From the NCBI RefSeq assembly GCF_029360765.1, contig NZ_JARKNA010000002.1, forward strand, positions 493,334 through 557,333: a stretch of DNA of 64,000 nucleotides, in the 5' to 3' direction. Below are positions 17,119 to 26,389 of the stretch, piece by piece (position 1 is the first letter of the stretch; each line of letters opens with the position of its first letter). Source of the stretch: Terrimonas pollutisoli. GTDB taxonomy: Bacteria; Bacteroidota; Bacteroidia; Chitinophagales; Chitinophagaceae. The notes beneath the pieces are model-generated. The model saw only the letters and a list, made by a program, of their open reading frames with translations. It had not been told where the DNA came from and did no database searches. A program made the position numbers and the translations under genes.

Positions 17119-18272
17119 GCCATCCTGTTTTTATTGATCCATTCACTTGATTTTTTTAAAAGCTCCGTATTCAACTCATGTACTTCTTCACCTTCGCCAA
17201 TCGATTTTAAAAGCATAATCGTAAGCTGGCCGCCGAGATGTTCTCTGAATTCATTTAGCCCTGCAATCAATGGACTATTTTCATTTTCAATTTGCATCTG
17301 CGGATGTGTCAACTCGAATCCGAGTTTGCTGATCAGCCCGGTTATTCTTACACAATCCTGTTCTGTTATTTTTCCTGATACAAATGAATACACAGTATCC
17401 AATACGATACCCATTGCGACAGCCTCGCCGTGCAACACGGAAAAATTCGTCAACTGTTCCAGTTTGTGAGCACTCCAGTGACCAAAATCTAATGGCCGGG
17501 ATGAACCCATTTCGAAAGGGTCGCTGCCAGCAATATGTTGCAGGTGCAATTGAGCACATCGCTTGATCAGCCATTTCATGGCGCCCATATCCCGGTTGGC
17601 CAAATTATCCGCTTGCTCTTCCAGCCATTCAAAAAAAGCGGCGTCTTTTATCAGGGCCACTTTAATAGCTTCGGAAATACCACTTCGCCAATTGCGTTCA
17701 TCCAGGGAGGTCAGAAAATGAGCATCATTAAAAACTGCAGCGGGTGGAGCGAAAGTGCCAAGGAAATTTTTTTTGCCAAAAAAGTTGATCCCGTTTTTTA
17801 CGCCGATACCCGAATCGTTTTGCGACAACACAGTTGTTGGAATACGGACATGACGTATACCCCGGTGAGCAACAGCAGCCGCATATCCTGCAATGTCCAA
17901 TAAAGAGCCGCCGCCAATGGCAATAATATAAGAATGCCGGTCGATGCCGTATTGATTGACGGCCGCAATGATCTGATCAAAGGCTTGCTCATTATTTTTG
18001 GATTGCTCGCCGCCCGGAACGAGTATCATATTTTCTATAAGTGACAAAGACGGCAAACCGGAGAGATAAGTTTTTACTTGTGATGGCAAATCAGGATGGT
18101 GATCCACTACGCACTGGTCGAGAACAAATAATAATTTTTTTGTATTGCGTGTTGCGTGTGATAATAAATAATCACGAAGCACCGGGTTATTAGTATCGAA
18201 TAGATGTTCGGTGAAGAAAACTTTGTAGTCAAAACTTACCTGGAATGATTGCTGCAAAAAATCCATATTCAT
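17094..18272 (-). CDS. eboD: EboD-like 3-dehydroquinate-synthase homologue (sugar phosphate cyclase)
   Basis: The 392-residue protein has the dehydroquinate synthase pattern: GGEQSKN, the NAD-binding AIGGGSLLDIAGYAAAVAHRG, PTTVLSQNDSGIGVKNGIN, and zinc ligands in DFGHWSAHKLE and SVLHGEAVAMG. Context and sequence place it with EboD, a sugar phosphate cyclase of unknown product, rather than with AroB; the SQNDSG segment differs from the usual AroB QVDSS. It is the first gene of the D-E-F half, 419 bp after eboC. A housekeeping aroB is the less likely alternative. Confidence 0.85.
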   Translation of the reverse strand: MNMDFLQQSFQVSFDYKVFFTEHLFDTNNPVLRDYLLSHATRNTKKLLFVLDQCVVDHHPDLPSQVKTYLSGLPSLSLIENMILVPGGEQSKNNEQAFDQIIAAVNQYGIDRHSYIIAIGGGSLLDIAGYAAAVAHRGIRHVRIPTTVLSQNDSGIGVKNGINFFGKKNFLGTFAPPAAVFNDAHFLTSLDERNWRSGISEAIKVALIKDAAFFEWLEEQADNLANRDMGAMKWLIKRCAQLHLQHIAGSDPFEMGSSRPLDFGHWSAHKLEQLTNFSVLHGEAVAMGIVLDTVYSFVSGKITEQDCVRITGLISKLGFELTHPQMQIENENSPLIAGLNEFREHLGGQLTIMLLKSIGEGEEVHELNTELLKKSSEWINKNRMAWTATTDI

Positions 18273-18691
18273 CGGGCGAACTTGTATAAGAATCGGTTTA
18301 AAAATACTGTGAACCTATAAAAAAACAGATGAGATGGCAAGGCAAAAGCGAAATTAAGCATTAGCCGGTTAAAACGGGTCGTGGGAGCCTATTCGAGTTG
18401 TCGCTATATCAAGCAGATAAGAATAAACCACAGAGAACAACGAGACGCCAGGGCCGAAGGTGAACGGGGCAATCATCCTTGTGTATCGCTTGTCTTTGTG
18501 GCTCGTGGTTAAGTTTTTTTTGAAACACAAAGTCACGGAGACACAGGGACGCAGGAAAATAAAAGAAAAATCTCCCTGACTCTGTGTCCTGGTGCCTCAG
18601 TGATTCAATGATTCTATCGTACTATATTTCCTGATATGCTTTGCATTACTTAGCGGTTAAGTTTTTTTTGAAGCACAAGGGCTTCAAAAGA
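18273..18691. other. 419-bp gene-free gap splitting the ebo cluster, with a 24-bp direct repeat
   Basis: GGTTAAGTTTTTTTTGAAACACAA at 18507-18530 recurs at 18655-18678 with one mismatch. Between them lie CACAAAG, GGAGACACAGGGAC and CTCTGTGTCC segments of the kind that form dispersed non-coding repeats in Bacteroidota. No ORF, and no promoter matching the consensus for eboD was found here. Confidence 0.6.
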
Positions 18692-19591
18692 TCAGGTAAC
18701 AGCAAATATCTTCGCGAATAATATAGAAAGAGGCAGCAGGCACAGGATGACGAGTGCCCAGCCAACGGCTCCGAAAGCAGCCGCCCAGGACGCATTCATG
18801 AGGATCACAGCGATTACACCGGCTTTTACCGATTTGCGGATATTTTGGGCTACAGGGTTTTGAATGGCTTTAGCCAATGGGAGACCTATCATGCCAGCAA
18901 AAAAAAGGATAAAGCCCGCCGCATACAGTAATTGATTTTTTTCAACTGCAAACCAGCCAATAGCAGACAGGATAATCAAATAAAAAAATGCAGCCAGGTA
19001 CAATGTTATCCTTTTGCCGCCATAGACTTCGTCGCGGCTGATCATCGTAATGGCGCCAATGTAAATAACAGGGAAAATGCCCAGCCACCAATATTGCATC
19101 ACCGCTGTGGACAATACACTCATGCCTAATAATAAATTAAAACCTCTGCATAGTCCCATGTTGACAGGGCCAAAAAAAGAATGATGTTTGCCCCATTTAT
19201 CATAAACGGTTGCCAGTATTGCTATGACAGACGCCAATAAAAAAGATAAAGAAAAGATTTGCGGATGAACGAATGCTGCAGCAATCAATGCCATAACATA
19301 TAAACCGATGGCAAGTATCGTGGCATTACTTTTTTGAATAAGTCCGCTGGGTATGGGTCGTTCAGGTCTTTCCACCCGGTCAATGTCCGCATCAAACACG
19401 TCATTAAACACCACACCCCCGCCATACAGACCTACAGTGCAAATGATCAATAAGAAGACAGGAGACAAGGAAGGAATTGACCCCTCTGTACTGGCAAACC
19501 CGGCAATTACTACTCCGGCCAAAATATCAGCAACAGCAGTCACAATATTAGCAGGGCGCATTAAACGTAGATAGCCTGTTAGTTTCCGCAC
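18692..19591 (-). CDS. eboC: EboC-like UbiA-family membrane protein
   Basis: The 299-residue polytopic protein has the UbiA prenyltransferase signature: LMRPANIVTAVADILAG, then NDVFDADIDRVERPERPIPSG split over the first aspartate-rich loop, followed by about seven further helices; a second loop carries TVYDKWGK. UbiA proteins transfer prenyl groups to aromatic acceptors or to related acceptors at the inner membrane. In ebo clusters the product is unknown. It starts 9 bp after eboB, so it is in the same operon. Confidence 0.87.
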   Translation of the reverse strand: MRKLTGYLRLMRPANIVTAVADILAGVVIAGFASTEGSIPSLSPVFLLIICTVGLYGGGVVFNDVFDADIDRVERPERPIPSGLIQKSNATILAIGLYVMALIAAAFVHPQIFSLSFLLASVIAILATVYDKWGKHHSFFGPVNMGLCRGFNLLLGMSVLSTAVMQYWWLGIFPVIYIGAITMISRDEVYGGKRITLYLAAFFYLIILSAIGWFAVEKNQLLYAAGFILFFAGMIGLPLAKAIQNPVAQNIRKSVKAGVIAVILMNASWAAAFGAVGWALVILCLLPLSILFAKIFAVT

Positions 19592-19600
19592 TTGCTGGAT

Positions 19601-20587
19601 TTATCGGATAATGATTGAGTCTTTATCAATGCGGGGTTGCTGTCCTCCACGGAGAATGGTGTTGCCCTCGAATTTTTGGCTTTGGTCTACTCCCTGCAAA
19701 CCACCAACAAAGTCGGCCTCATTGATCTGCCCGCTTTGTGCAAAGGCGGTGATAGCATTTTGATAGGTTACCATTTTGATGTCTTCATCACTGATTCCTT
19801 TTTCCTTCATCAACACAGCTGTTTTGGGTACTGCCAGCGGATCACTGATGCCCCAGTCGGCCGCCGAGTTGATCATGATCCTTTCAGTACCATATTGCTT
19901 AACGATCTCCACCATTCTTTCATTCCCCATTTTGGTAAAAGGATAAATGGTGAATGCCGCCCAGAAGCCGCGGTCCAGCACTTCTTTGACGGTTTCTTCA
20001 TTGTTATGATCTACGATCACCATATAGGGATCAAGTCCATGTTCAATAGCGATGTCCATGCTGCGGGTAGTGCCTCTTTTTTTATCGCGGTGCGGCGTGT
20101 GAATTTGTACGGGCAGGCTGGCTTCTTTCGCCAGGTCCAATTGCAGGCGATAATATTTTTCTTCGGCGGCTGTCTGATCATCAAAGCCAATTTCGCCAAC
20201 GCCAACAACGCCTTCTTTATAGATAAATGCCGGCAATATTTCCATCACCTGCTCAGCCAATGCTTCATTATTGGCCTCCCGTGAGTTGAGGCCAATGGTG
20301 CAATAATGTTTAATACCATATTGTGAAGATCGGAAACGTTCCCACCCAACCAGGCTGCTGTAGTAATCCCTGAAAGTCGAAACACCTGTTCGGGGTTGCC
20401 CCAGCCAAAAGGCGGGTTCAATCAATGCTACTACACCTGCATCGGCCATGGCCTGGTAGTCATCCGTAGTACGGGAAGTCATGTGAACATGAGGATCAAA
20501 AAATTTCATGCCCTTTATTTTATCCAGCATCAGTGGCAAATGACTCCCTGGCTGAAGATCTTTTTCGGTGATATTATTGCAACACAT
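19601..20587 (-). CDS. eboB: EboB-like TatD-family metal-dependent hydrolase
   Basis: The 328-residue amidohydrolase-like protein has metal ligands in KFFDPHVHMTSR, GVGEIGFDD and LPVQIHTPHRD, with a late Asp in NSAADWG. This is the TatD-like pattern, and in this cluster it is EboB. The N-terminal 27 residues in the track (MCCNNITEKD...) precede the conserved MKFFDPHVHM; a start at that Met or at MLDKIK is possible. It lies 35 bp after eboA. Reaction unknown. Confidence 0.84.
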   Translation of the reverse strand: MCCNNITEKDLQPGSHLPLMLDKIKGMKFFDPHVHMTSRTTDDYQAMADAGVVALIEPAFWLGQPRTGVSTFRDYYSSLVGWERFRSSQYGIKHYCTIGLNSREANNEALAEQVMEILPAFIYKEGVVGVGEIGFDDQTAAEEKYYRLQLDLAKEASLPVQIHTPHRDKKRGTTRSMDIAIEHGLDPYMVIVDHNNEETVKEVLDRGFWAAFTIYPFTKMGNERMVEIVKQYGTERIMINSAADWGISDPLAVPKTAVLMKEKGISDEDIKMVTYQNAITAFAQSGQINEADFVGGLQGVDQSQKFEGNTILRGGQQPRIDKDSIIIR

Positions 20588-20622
20588 ATGCTGTCGGTTT
20601 GAAGGTAAAAGGATAAAGGTTT

Positions 20623-21507
20623 TTAACTGGGTTGTAAGGTCAATTTATCGGCAAGCTTGTCCCAGCTTACCTGCCCACTGGCAATTTTTAGTTTTAAATC
20701 GGCATGTTGATCCAATAATTCTTTAGCCGGGGCATAGTTACTATTATGACAGGCTAATGCGGCCGCTTCCTGTTCCAACGGCTCATTCGATTGAAAGGCT
20801 CGTTGCATACCAGGGAATTTTTTTTCATCGATAAAAGGACCCACACATCTCCAAAGTTGAGGATTCACCGCTCTACCCGCTGCACGGCGTTCGCTGGCAT
20901 AATCGGATAGCATCGAAGCCAGTTCAGGATTGGCCCGCTGATCAAGTCCGATTATTTGATGAATTGGTTTTTCAGTAAAAAAAGCTTTCATCACCAATTG
21001 ATTCCAGGCGGCTTCACTTAATTGCTCTGAAGGATAGGGGTTATTGCAAATGATCGCTTCCAATACGGAACCGATATTGCTCCTGATGCCTTCGGCGCAA
21101 CGATTTTTCCAACTTTCGGGATAATGAAGAACGGGTAAGGATGAATACAACGCTACCAACTCATTCATTTCGGCGGCTAAAAAAAGATTTTCGATCGTGT
21201 CAATGTAAGTCTCTTTATTAGTGGGGTCAAGATGAAGCAAAAGCCAAACACGGCATAGCCTGTCGATTGTCCAATGATTGATAGAAAAATGGGGCCGGGC
21301 GGAATGAAGTTCTTGTTCTTGCTGCTCAGTAAAATGTGTCAACTGGTGGCCCGTTTTGCGGGGCATGGCGACAAAGGCGGTTATTTTTTGCCGGGCAGGT
21401 GTTTCTGAAATTGCTTTCTCCAGCCAGCTCCACGCATCGGGTGCTACATTTTCACGGATAATAGCCGCCAGGATGTTTTTAACTTTTTCAGGGTGATGGT
21501 GATCCAT
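20623..21507 (-). CDS. eboA: EboA-like protein
   Basis: The 294-residue, largely alpha-helical protein has no catalytic motif that I can see. Segments such as WSWLEKAISE, LCRVWLLLHLDP and CHNSNYAPAKELL fit EboA family members, and the gene sits first in the cluster upstream of eboB, the standard position. EboA has no assigned biochemistry. The start at 21507 (MDHHHPEKVKN) is the only good Met. Upstream, 210 bp to the sugar symporter gene on the same strand carry no clear promoter consensus. Confidence 0.78.
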   Translation of the reverse strand: MDHHHPEKVKNILAAIIRENVAPDAWSWLEKAISETPARQKITAFVAMPRKTGHQLTHFTEQQEQELHSARPHFSINHWTIDRLCRVWLLLHLDPTNKETYIDTIENLFLAAEMNELVALYSSLPVLHYPESWKNRCAEGIRSNIGSVLEAIICNNPYPSEQLSEAAWNQLVMKAFFTEKPIHQIIGLDQRANPELASMLSDYASERRAAGRAVNPQLWRCVGPFIDEKKFPGMQRAFQSNEPLEQEAAALACHNSNYAPAKELLDQHADLKLKIASGQVSWDKLADKLTLQPS

Positions 21508-21717
21508 TATAGGTTATATTTCGTCACCTCTAATCAAAATGGATTAAGGGGCAAATTGCCTGGACGAAATTAGTCGCTAATCTGCGGATTGGCAAATCAC
21601 CCCAATATGATGTTGCTTAACGTTGCGCCTGATATTGCTGCAAAAATGGATTTGTTATTATTGCTCAATTAAATAAAAGATAATATAAACGCTGCTGGTT
21701 CTTAAAAGGTAGAGAGC

Positions 21718-23013
21718 TTATTTTTTTAACCCAACCTTATGTCCACTGACAGCGAAATAAAGGATGTATAAATAGCAAGGCAATACAGTGACAAAATAGG
21801 AGAGTTGAAAGTCAAGGTGAAGATTGTCTTTCAAAAAGGCGTAGATCAACGGCCAAATGGCTCCGCCGGCGATACCCATGATCATGATGGCTGAACCAGT
21901 TTTAGTGAACTTTCCCAGGTGACTTATGCCAAGCGGGAAAATGGCGGGCCACATCAGGGAATTTGCCAATCCCAGCAAGGCGATAAACGTAACAGAAGCA
22001 TAGCCACTGGTAAAATAAGCTGCAATGGTAAAAATGATACCCAGTATGGCACATATTCTCAGTGCTTTTTGCTGCGAAATATATTTTGGGATGGTAATGA
22101 TGCCGGCAACATAGCCGATCAGCATACCGGATAGCGTTAATGCTGTAAAAAATTTAGCGATATCCGGGCTTATGCCTAATGCCTTGCCATATACTCCAAT
22201 AATATCACCAGCCATCACTTCTGCCGCTACATACACGAATATGCAAAAGGCACCCAGGAACAAATGAGGAAACTGGAAAATACTTTTATGATGAATAATT
22301 TCCCCGCTTGTTTCATCCTTTACGTCTTCTTCTACTTGTACTTCGGGTAGATGACTGAATTTTATCACCAATGCAAATAAGCAGAATATAATGGCAAGGG
22401 AAATATAAGGTGTGTTTACACGGCCCAACACTTCCTGCAACAATTGTTCTTTTTCAATACCCGTTGTCGCTTCAATTTGTTTCTCGATAGCCGTTGCATT
22501 CTTCAGGAACAAAGTACCCATTATTACAGGAACAATAATACCCGCCGTCTTATTACAAATTCCGGCAATGCTGATACGTTTGGCTGCGCTTTCAATAGGT
22601 CCAATGATTGTCAAATAAGGATTAGATGCTGTTTGCAACAGGGCCAAGGCGGAACCTTGAATAAATATTCCGGTTAGAAATAAAGGAAATGAGTTCGTTT
22701 TTGCAGCTGGAACGAAGAGCAATGAACCCAGGCCTAAAACCAATAGCCCTGTTACGAGTCCATTCTTAAATCCTATCTTTTTTAATATCCACGACGAAGG
22801 CAATGCTAAAAAGAAATAAGCCATGTAAGAAGAAAAAGTAACAAAGAAGGCCTGGAAGTCAGATAACCCGAAAGACAGCTTAAAAAAAGGAATTAATGTT
22901 CCATTGGCCCATGTAACAAACCCAAAGATGAAGAACAATGCACAAATGAAGAACATCGGCATCACGTAACTTTCTTTTTTAGGCAGGGCGAGGGTAGCTG
23001 TTTGTTGCTGCAT
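21718..23013 (-). CDS. Sugar:H+ symporter, MFS FucP/GluP type
   Basis: Twelve predicted helices and FucP-type signatures: FGFVTWANGTLIPFFK in helix 1, the SSYMAYFFLALPSSWILKK loop and the LQTASNPYLTIIGP segment of helix 5. These symporters carry L-fucose, glucose, galactose or N-acetylglucosamine. The track start at 23100 would run through a predicted operator; the Met at 23013 (MQQQTATLALPKKE) is the family-like start, giving 431 residues. Divergent from the sulfatase-maturation gene with a LacI-type site between them (23070-23081). Fucose is a plausible substrate because two alpha-L-fucosidases are encoded downstream. Confidence 0.85.
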   Translation of the reverse strand: MQQQTATLALPKKESYVMPMFFICALFFIFGFVTWANGTLIPFFKLSFGLSDFQAFFVTFSSYMAYFFLALPSSWILKKIGFKNGLVTGLLVLGLGSLLFVPAAKTNSFPLFLTGIFIQGSALALLQTASNPYLTIIGPIESAAKRISIAGICNKTAGIIVPVIMGTLFLKNATAIEKQIEATTGIEKEQLLQEVLGRVNTPYISLAIIFCLFALVIKFSHLPEVQVEEDVKDETSGEIIHHKSIFQFPHLFLGAFCIFVYVAAEVMAGDIIGVYGKALGISPDIAKFFTALTLSGMLIGYVAGIITIPKYISQQKALRICAILGIIFTIAAYFTSGYASVTFIALLGLANSLMWPAIFPLGISHLGKFTKTGSAIMIMGIAGGAIWPLIYAFLKDNLHLDFQLSYFVTVLPCYLYILYFAVSGHKVGLKK

Positions 23014-23069
23014 GCAGGTATTGATTTTAAAGTCCTCAAAATAGTGAAATTGATTTATAACGCAGCGGT

Positions 23070-23081
23070 CAACCGTTTGCA
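23070..23081. promoter_or_regulatory. LacI-type operator candidate CAACCGTTTGCA
   Basis: An exact copy of the 12-mer found at 26279 and 35542. It sits between the divergent symporter and FGE genes, about 57 bp from the symporter ATG and 52 bp from the FGE ATG, so one site could control both. Confidence 0.6.
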
Positions 23082-23132
23082 TGAGTTTTTCAATAATCAA
23101 TTAATAAATTCGGAGAGGATTAACTTTACCGG

Positions 23133-24257
23133 ATGCTATTGAACAGAATTAGTCGTTTGGCAGGGATGGGTGCGGTGTTAGTCTTTTTTTCCTGTAATAA
23201 CCAGGCAGCCCCCGAACAGGAAACTGTAAAAGAAGATTCAGCTATTTCCTGTATGAAAACACCGGCAAGGTTTGCTGTGGATAGCCTTGCTGCCATTCGG
23301 CCCAGCGGTGATACATCGACCGCAGGGATGAAATATATACCAGGTGGATCATTTATGATGGGAGGCGATAACGAACAGGCCAGTTCAGATGAGTATCCAA
23401 AACATACTGTGCAGGTGCGACCTTTCTGGATGGATGAAACAGAAGTGACCAATGCGCAGTTTCAAAAATTCGTAGAGGCGACTGGCTACGTTACTACTGC
23501 TGAACAAAAACCTGACTGGGAGGAATTAAAAAAAACAGTACCACCCGGCACTCCCAAACCACCTGATAGTGTCTTAGTGGCTGCTTCGTTGGTGTTCAGG
23601 CAAACAGACCGTGAAGTGAATCTTCATGACTATAATCAATGGTGGAGTTGGGTAGCAGGTGCTAACTGGAAACATCCACAGGGGCCGGGTAGTTCGATAA
23701 AAGGAAAGGAAAATTACCCCGTGGTCCAGGTGAGCTGGTATGATGCTATGGCTTATTGTAAATGGGCCGGTAAAAGATTGCCGACAGAAGCCGAATGGGA
23801 GTTTGCAGCCAGGGGTGGTTTAGTCAATAATATTTATCCCTGGGGAAACGAACCTGTAAATACAGGAAAACCAAAAGCCAATAGCTGGGAAGGAAAATTT
23901 CCTTATTTGAATGAAATGAAAGATGGATACATGACTGCGGCGCCTGTCAAATCATTTGCAGCAAATGGCTATCAATTATACGATATCGCCGGCAATGTAT
24001 GGGAATGGTGCAGTGACTGGTACGATGCTGCGTATTATTTAAGTTCCGGTAAAGCAACAGCTGTTAATCCACCGGGTCCCGATAAAAGTAACGATCCGGA
24101 AGATCTTTATACACCCAAGAAAAGTTTACGCGGCGGCAGCTTTTTATGTAACGACAGTTACTGCAGCGGATACCGCGTGGCACGTCGTATGAAAAGCAGT
24201 CCTGATACAGGATTGGAGCATACGGGATTTCGTTGTGTGAAAGATGTAAAAAACTGA
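23133..24257 (+). CDS. Formylglycine-generating enzyme (SUMF1 family), lipoprotein
   Basis: The 374-residue protein begins with a lipobox (VFFSC), so it is probably anchored in the periplasm. The FGE-sulfatase domain shows YIPGGSFMMGGD, FWMDETEVTNAQF, RLPTEAEWEFAARGG, WEWCSDWY and RGGSFLCNDSYCSGYR. The last holds Cys339 and Cys344, spaced as the active-site pair of true aerobic FGE, so this is likely a genuine sulfatase-activating enzyme rather than a catalytically dead homologue. Its natural client, a Cys-type sulfatase, is encoded at 35626-37176 in the same locus, and both genes lie beside copies of the same operator-like 12-mer. Confidence 0.9.
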   Translation: MLLNRISRLAGMGAVLVFFSCNNQAAPEQETVKEDSAISCMKTPARFAVDSLAAIRPSGDTSTAGMKYIPGGSFMMGGDNEQASSDEYPKHTVQVRPFWMDETEVTNAQFQKFVEATGYVTTAEQKPDWEELKKTVPPGTPKPPDSVLVAASLVFRQTDREVNLHDYNQWWSWVAGANWKHPQGPGSSIKGKENYPVVQVSWYDAMAYCKWAGKRLPTEAEWEFAARGGLVNNIYPWGNEPVNTGKPKANSWEGKFPYLNEMKDGYMTAAPVKSFAANGYQLYDIAGNVWEWCSDWYDAAYYLSSGKATAVNPPGPDKSNDPEDLYTPKKSLRGGSFLCNDSYCSGYRVARRMKSSPDTGLEHTGFRCVKDVKN

Positions 24258-24304
24258 CCGCCGGGGGTATTGATTTTTAGGTAAATTGTAAATAATGTGT
24301 TGTA

Positions 24305-25336
24305 ATGGATAAACTACCTACCATCAAAGAAATTGCGAAGAAGCTGAATGTCTCCGTGTCTACTGTTTCCAGGGCATTAAGCAATCATCCCCGTATTGGC
24401 TTATCTACCCGGGAACGGGTACAACAGTTGGCCAAGGAAATGAATTATGAGCCTAATGCCCAGGCTATTTTTTTTAAACAAAAGAAAACACATGTCATTG
24501 GCGTGATCGTTCCTTTTATCCGTGAAGATTTTTTTTCGGAAGCCATTAGTGGTATTGAAGCAGCAGCCATGGAACATGAATACACCATACTGTTTGGTCA
24601 AAGCTTTGATGATCCCGAAAGAGAAAAAAAGGTGGTTGATGCCATGAAAAAGCAACGGGTGGATGGGTTGATCATTTCCTTATCCAAGCAAACCAATAAA
24701 TATGATCACCTGCAGGCATTGGATAAATATGATATTCCCGTTGTCTATTTTGACCGGGTACCCACATTTGAAAATGCGCATAAAGTGTATTGCAACTTAT
24801 ACAAAGGGACGGTGGAAATGGTGAACTGGTTATTCAATAAAGGGTATCGTCGCATTGCTTTTATCAATGGGCCTGATAAGTTACAGGCAAGTAAAGAGCG
24901 GCTAAATGGATACATTGAAGGCGTGTCTAAACAGAAGTTGAAAGTGGATATGCAATTGGTAGAAAAGACCGATCTGTCGAAAGAAAGTACTCATGCTGCT
25001 ATGAAAAAATTATTGGCCTTAAAAAACCCTCCCAATGCAATCATCACTTTCAATGATTATGTGCATATGGATGCGGTGCAGTATGCCCAGAAAAATGATA
25101 TCCGGGTGAACAAGGACATCGTTTTTGTGAGCTATGCCAATCTACCGATAACCAATTATACGGCCTTTCCACCCATAGCATCGATAGAGCAATACCCGTA
25201 TGGACAAGGTGAAAAAGCAATGAATCTTTTGATCAATATCCTTAGCAACAAAACTGCAGACAAGGAAGGAGAAAAAACATTTTTTAAAGAAGAAATGGAT
25301 GTAACATTGGTGTTACACACTGTTACGTCAGCATGA
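24305..25336 (+). CDS. LacI/GalR-family transcriptional regulator
   Basis: The N-terminal helix-turn-helix is TIKEIAKKLNVSVSTVSRAL (residues 6-25), followed by a hinge and a periplasmic-binding-protein-like sensor domain (HVIGVIVPFI, DGLIISLSKQ, IPVVYFDR, IAFINGP, AIITFNDYVHMDAV). The recognition helix is of the type that reads AAACGTTT-like palindromes, which fits the CAA(C/A)CGTTTGCA sites found upstream of four units in this locus. It starts 47 bp after FGE, so it is probably co-transcribed with it. The effector is likely a sugar from the target glycan. Confidence 0.92.
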   Translation: MDKLPTIKEIAKKLNVSVSTVSRALSNHPRIGLSTRERVQQLAKEMNYEPNAQAIFFKQKKTHVIGVIVPFIREDFFSEAISGIEAAAMEHEYTILFGQSFDDPEREKKVVDAMKKQRVDGLIISLSKQTNKYDHLQALDKYDIPVVYFDRVPTFENAHKVYCNLYKGTVEMVNWLFNKGYRRIAFINGPDKLQASKERLNGYIEGVSKQKLKVDMQLVEKTDLSKESTHAAMKKLLALKNPPNAIITFNDYVHMDAVQYAQKNDIRVNKDIVFVSYANLPITNYTAFPPIASIEQYPYGQGEKAMNLLINILSNKTADKEGEKTFFKEEMDVTLVLHTVTSA

Positions 25337-25375
25337 ATGGTCAAATCTGAATCGTTAACTAATTCAATTGAATAA

Positions 25376-26218
25376 ATGAAAAAATTACTAACTCTCCTGT
25401 TTCTTGTTATTGCTGTAGGTGTTATGGCGCAGAAAAAAAATAAATATGGTAAATGGATAAAACTTTTCAATGGAAAAGATCTGAAAGACTGGACGGTAAA
25501 GATCAAGGATCACCCGGTAAATGATAATTTCGGAAATACCTTCCGGGTGGAAAATGCTGTGATCAAAGTAAGTTATGATCAGTATGGCGGTCAGTTCAAA
25601 GAGCAGTTTGGTCATATGTTTTATAAAAAGAAATTTTCAGCTTACCTGCTGGAGGTTGAATACCGGTTTACCGGCAACCAAATCGCCGACGGACCCGGCT
25701 GGGCATTTCGCAATAGTGGACTGATGCTGCAGGGGCAATCACCCGAAACCATGGCGGTTGACCAGGATTTTCCTATCTCCCTGGAAGCACAATTGCTGGG
25801 CGGTAATGGTAAAGACGAACGTACCACTAATAACCTTTGCACTCCCGGTACCAATGTGTTCATGAATGGCAAACTATTTACACCACATTGCGTGAACTCC
25901 AAATCAAAAACATTTCATGGTGATCAATGGGTGAGGGCACAAGTGTTGGTATTGGGTGATTCAATCGTGAAGCATATCGTCGAAACGGATACCGTACTGG
26001 TGTATGAGAAGCCGCAATATGATGAAAGAGACAAATGGGTAAAGCAAGCCGGGCTTAAAGGTGGTGAATTAATTAAAGAAGGAACCATCTCGCTACAAAG
26101 CGAAAGTCATCCTGTAGAGTTTCGTAAAGTGCAATTGTTTGACCTCTCAAAATATATGAATAAACCAGCTACATTAAACAAGGTATTGGCTACGCTTAGT
26201 AAAAGAACTCTTCAATAG
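25376..26218 (+). CDS. DUF1080 (3-keto-disaccharide hydrolase-like) secreted protein
   Basis: Signal peptide to about VMAQ, then the DUF1080 concanavalin-like domain: WIKLFNGKDLKDWTVKI at the start, YLLEVEYRF, NSGLMLQG and GTISLQSESHPVEFRKVQL at the end. DUF1080 proteins are common in Bacteroidota glycan loci; some hydrolyse 3-keto-glycosides. A Gfo/Idh/MocA-like oxidoreductase at 37210 would fit such a route. The gene lies 39 bp after the LacI-type regulator, so it probably shares its transcript. The exact substrate cannot be read from the sequence. Confidence 0.85.
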   Translation: MKKLLTLLFLVIAVGVMAQKKNKYGKWIKLFNGKDLKDWTVKIKDHPVNDNFGNTFRVENAVIKVSYDQYGGQFKEQFGHMFYKKKFSAYLLEVEYRFTGNQIADGPGWAFRNSGLMLQGQSPETMAVDQDFPISLEAQLLGGNGKDERTTNNLCTPGTNVFMNGKLFTPHCVNSKSKTFHGDQWVRAQVLVLGDSIVKHIVETDTVLVYEKPQYDERDKWVKQAGLKGGELIKEGTISLQSESHPVEFRKVQLFDLSKYMNKPATLNKVLATLSKRTLQ

Positions 26219-26256
26219 TCTTTTTTCTCTTCCCGATTTCCAGGTACAAAGATTGC

Positions 26257-26290
26257 GCAAACGGTTGTACATGCGGTTCAACCGTTTGCA
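26257..26290. promoter_or_regulatory. Two inverted LacI-type operator candidates
   Basis: GCAAACGGTTG (26257-26267) and CAACCGTTTGC (26279-26289) form a perfect 11-bp inverted repeat with an 11-nt spacer. The right copy extends to the exact 12-mer CAACCGTTTGCA (26279-26290). They lie 100 bp upstream of the ECF sigma gene. A terminator role for DUF1080 is unlikely because no T-run follows. Confidence 0.6.
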
Positions 26291-26389
26291 CTGTTTGCGG
26301 ATACAGATAGCAGCTGTTTACAGGTTTGAAAAAAACATATTTTTAAAAAAGCGGAGCTGTTCTGCTTGAGTAATCTGCTGCTATTATAA

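Noticed and set aside
17094-18272. Housekeeping aroB (3-dehydroquinate synthase)
   Set aside because: The ebo neighbours, overlap with eboE and the SQNDSG segment favour EboD.
26257-26289. Terminator after the DUF1080 gene
   Set aside because: The inverted repeat has no T-run and its arms match the operator 12-mer found elsewhere, so a regulatory site is the better reading.
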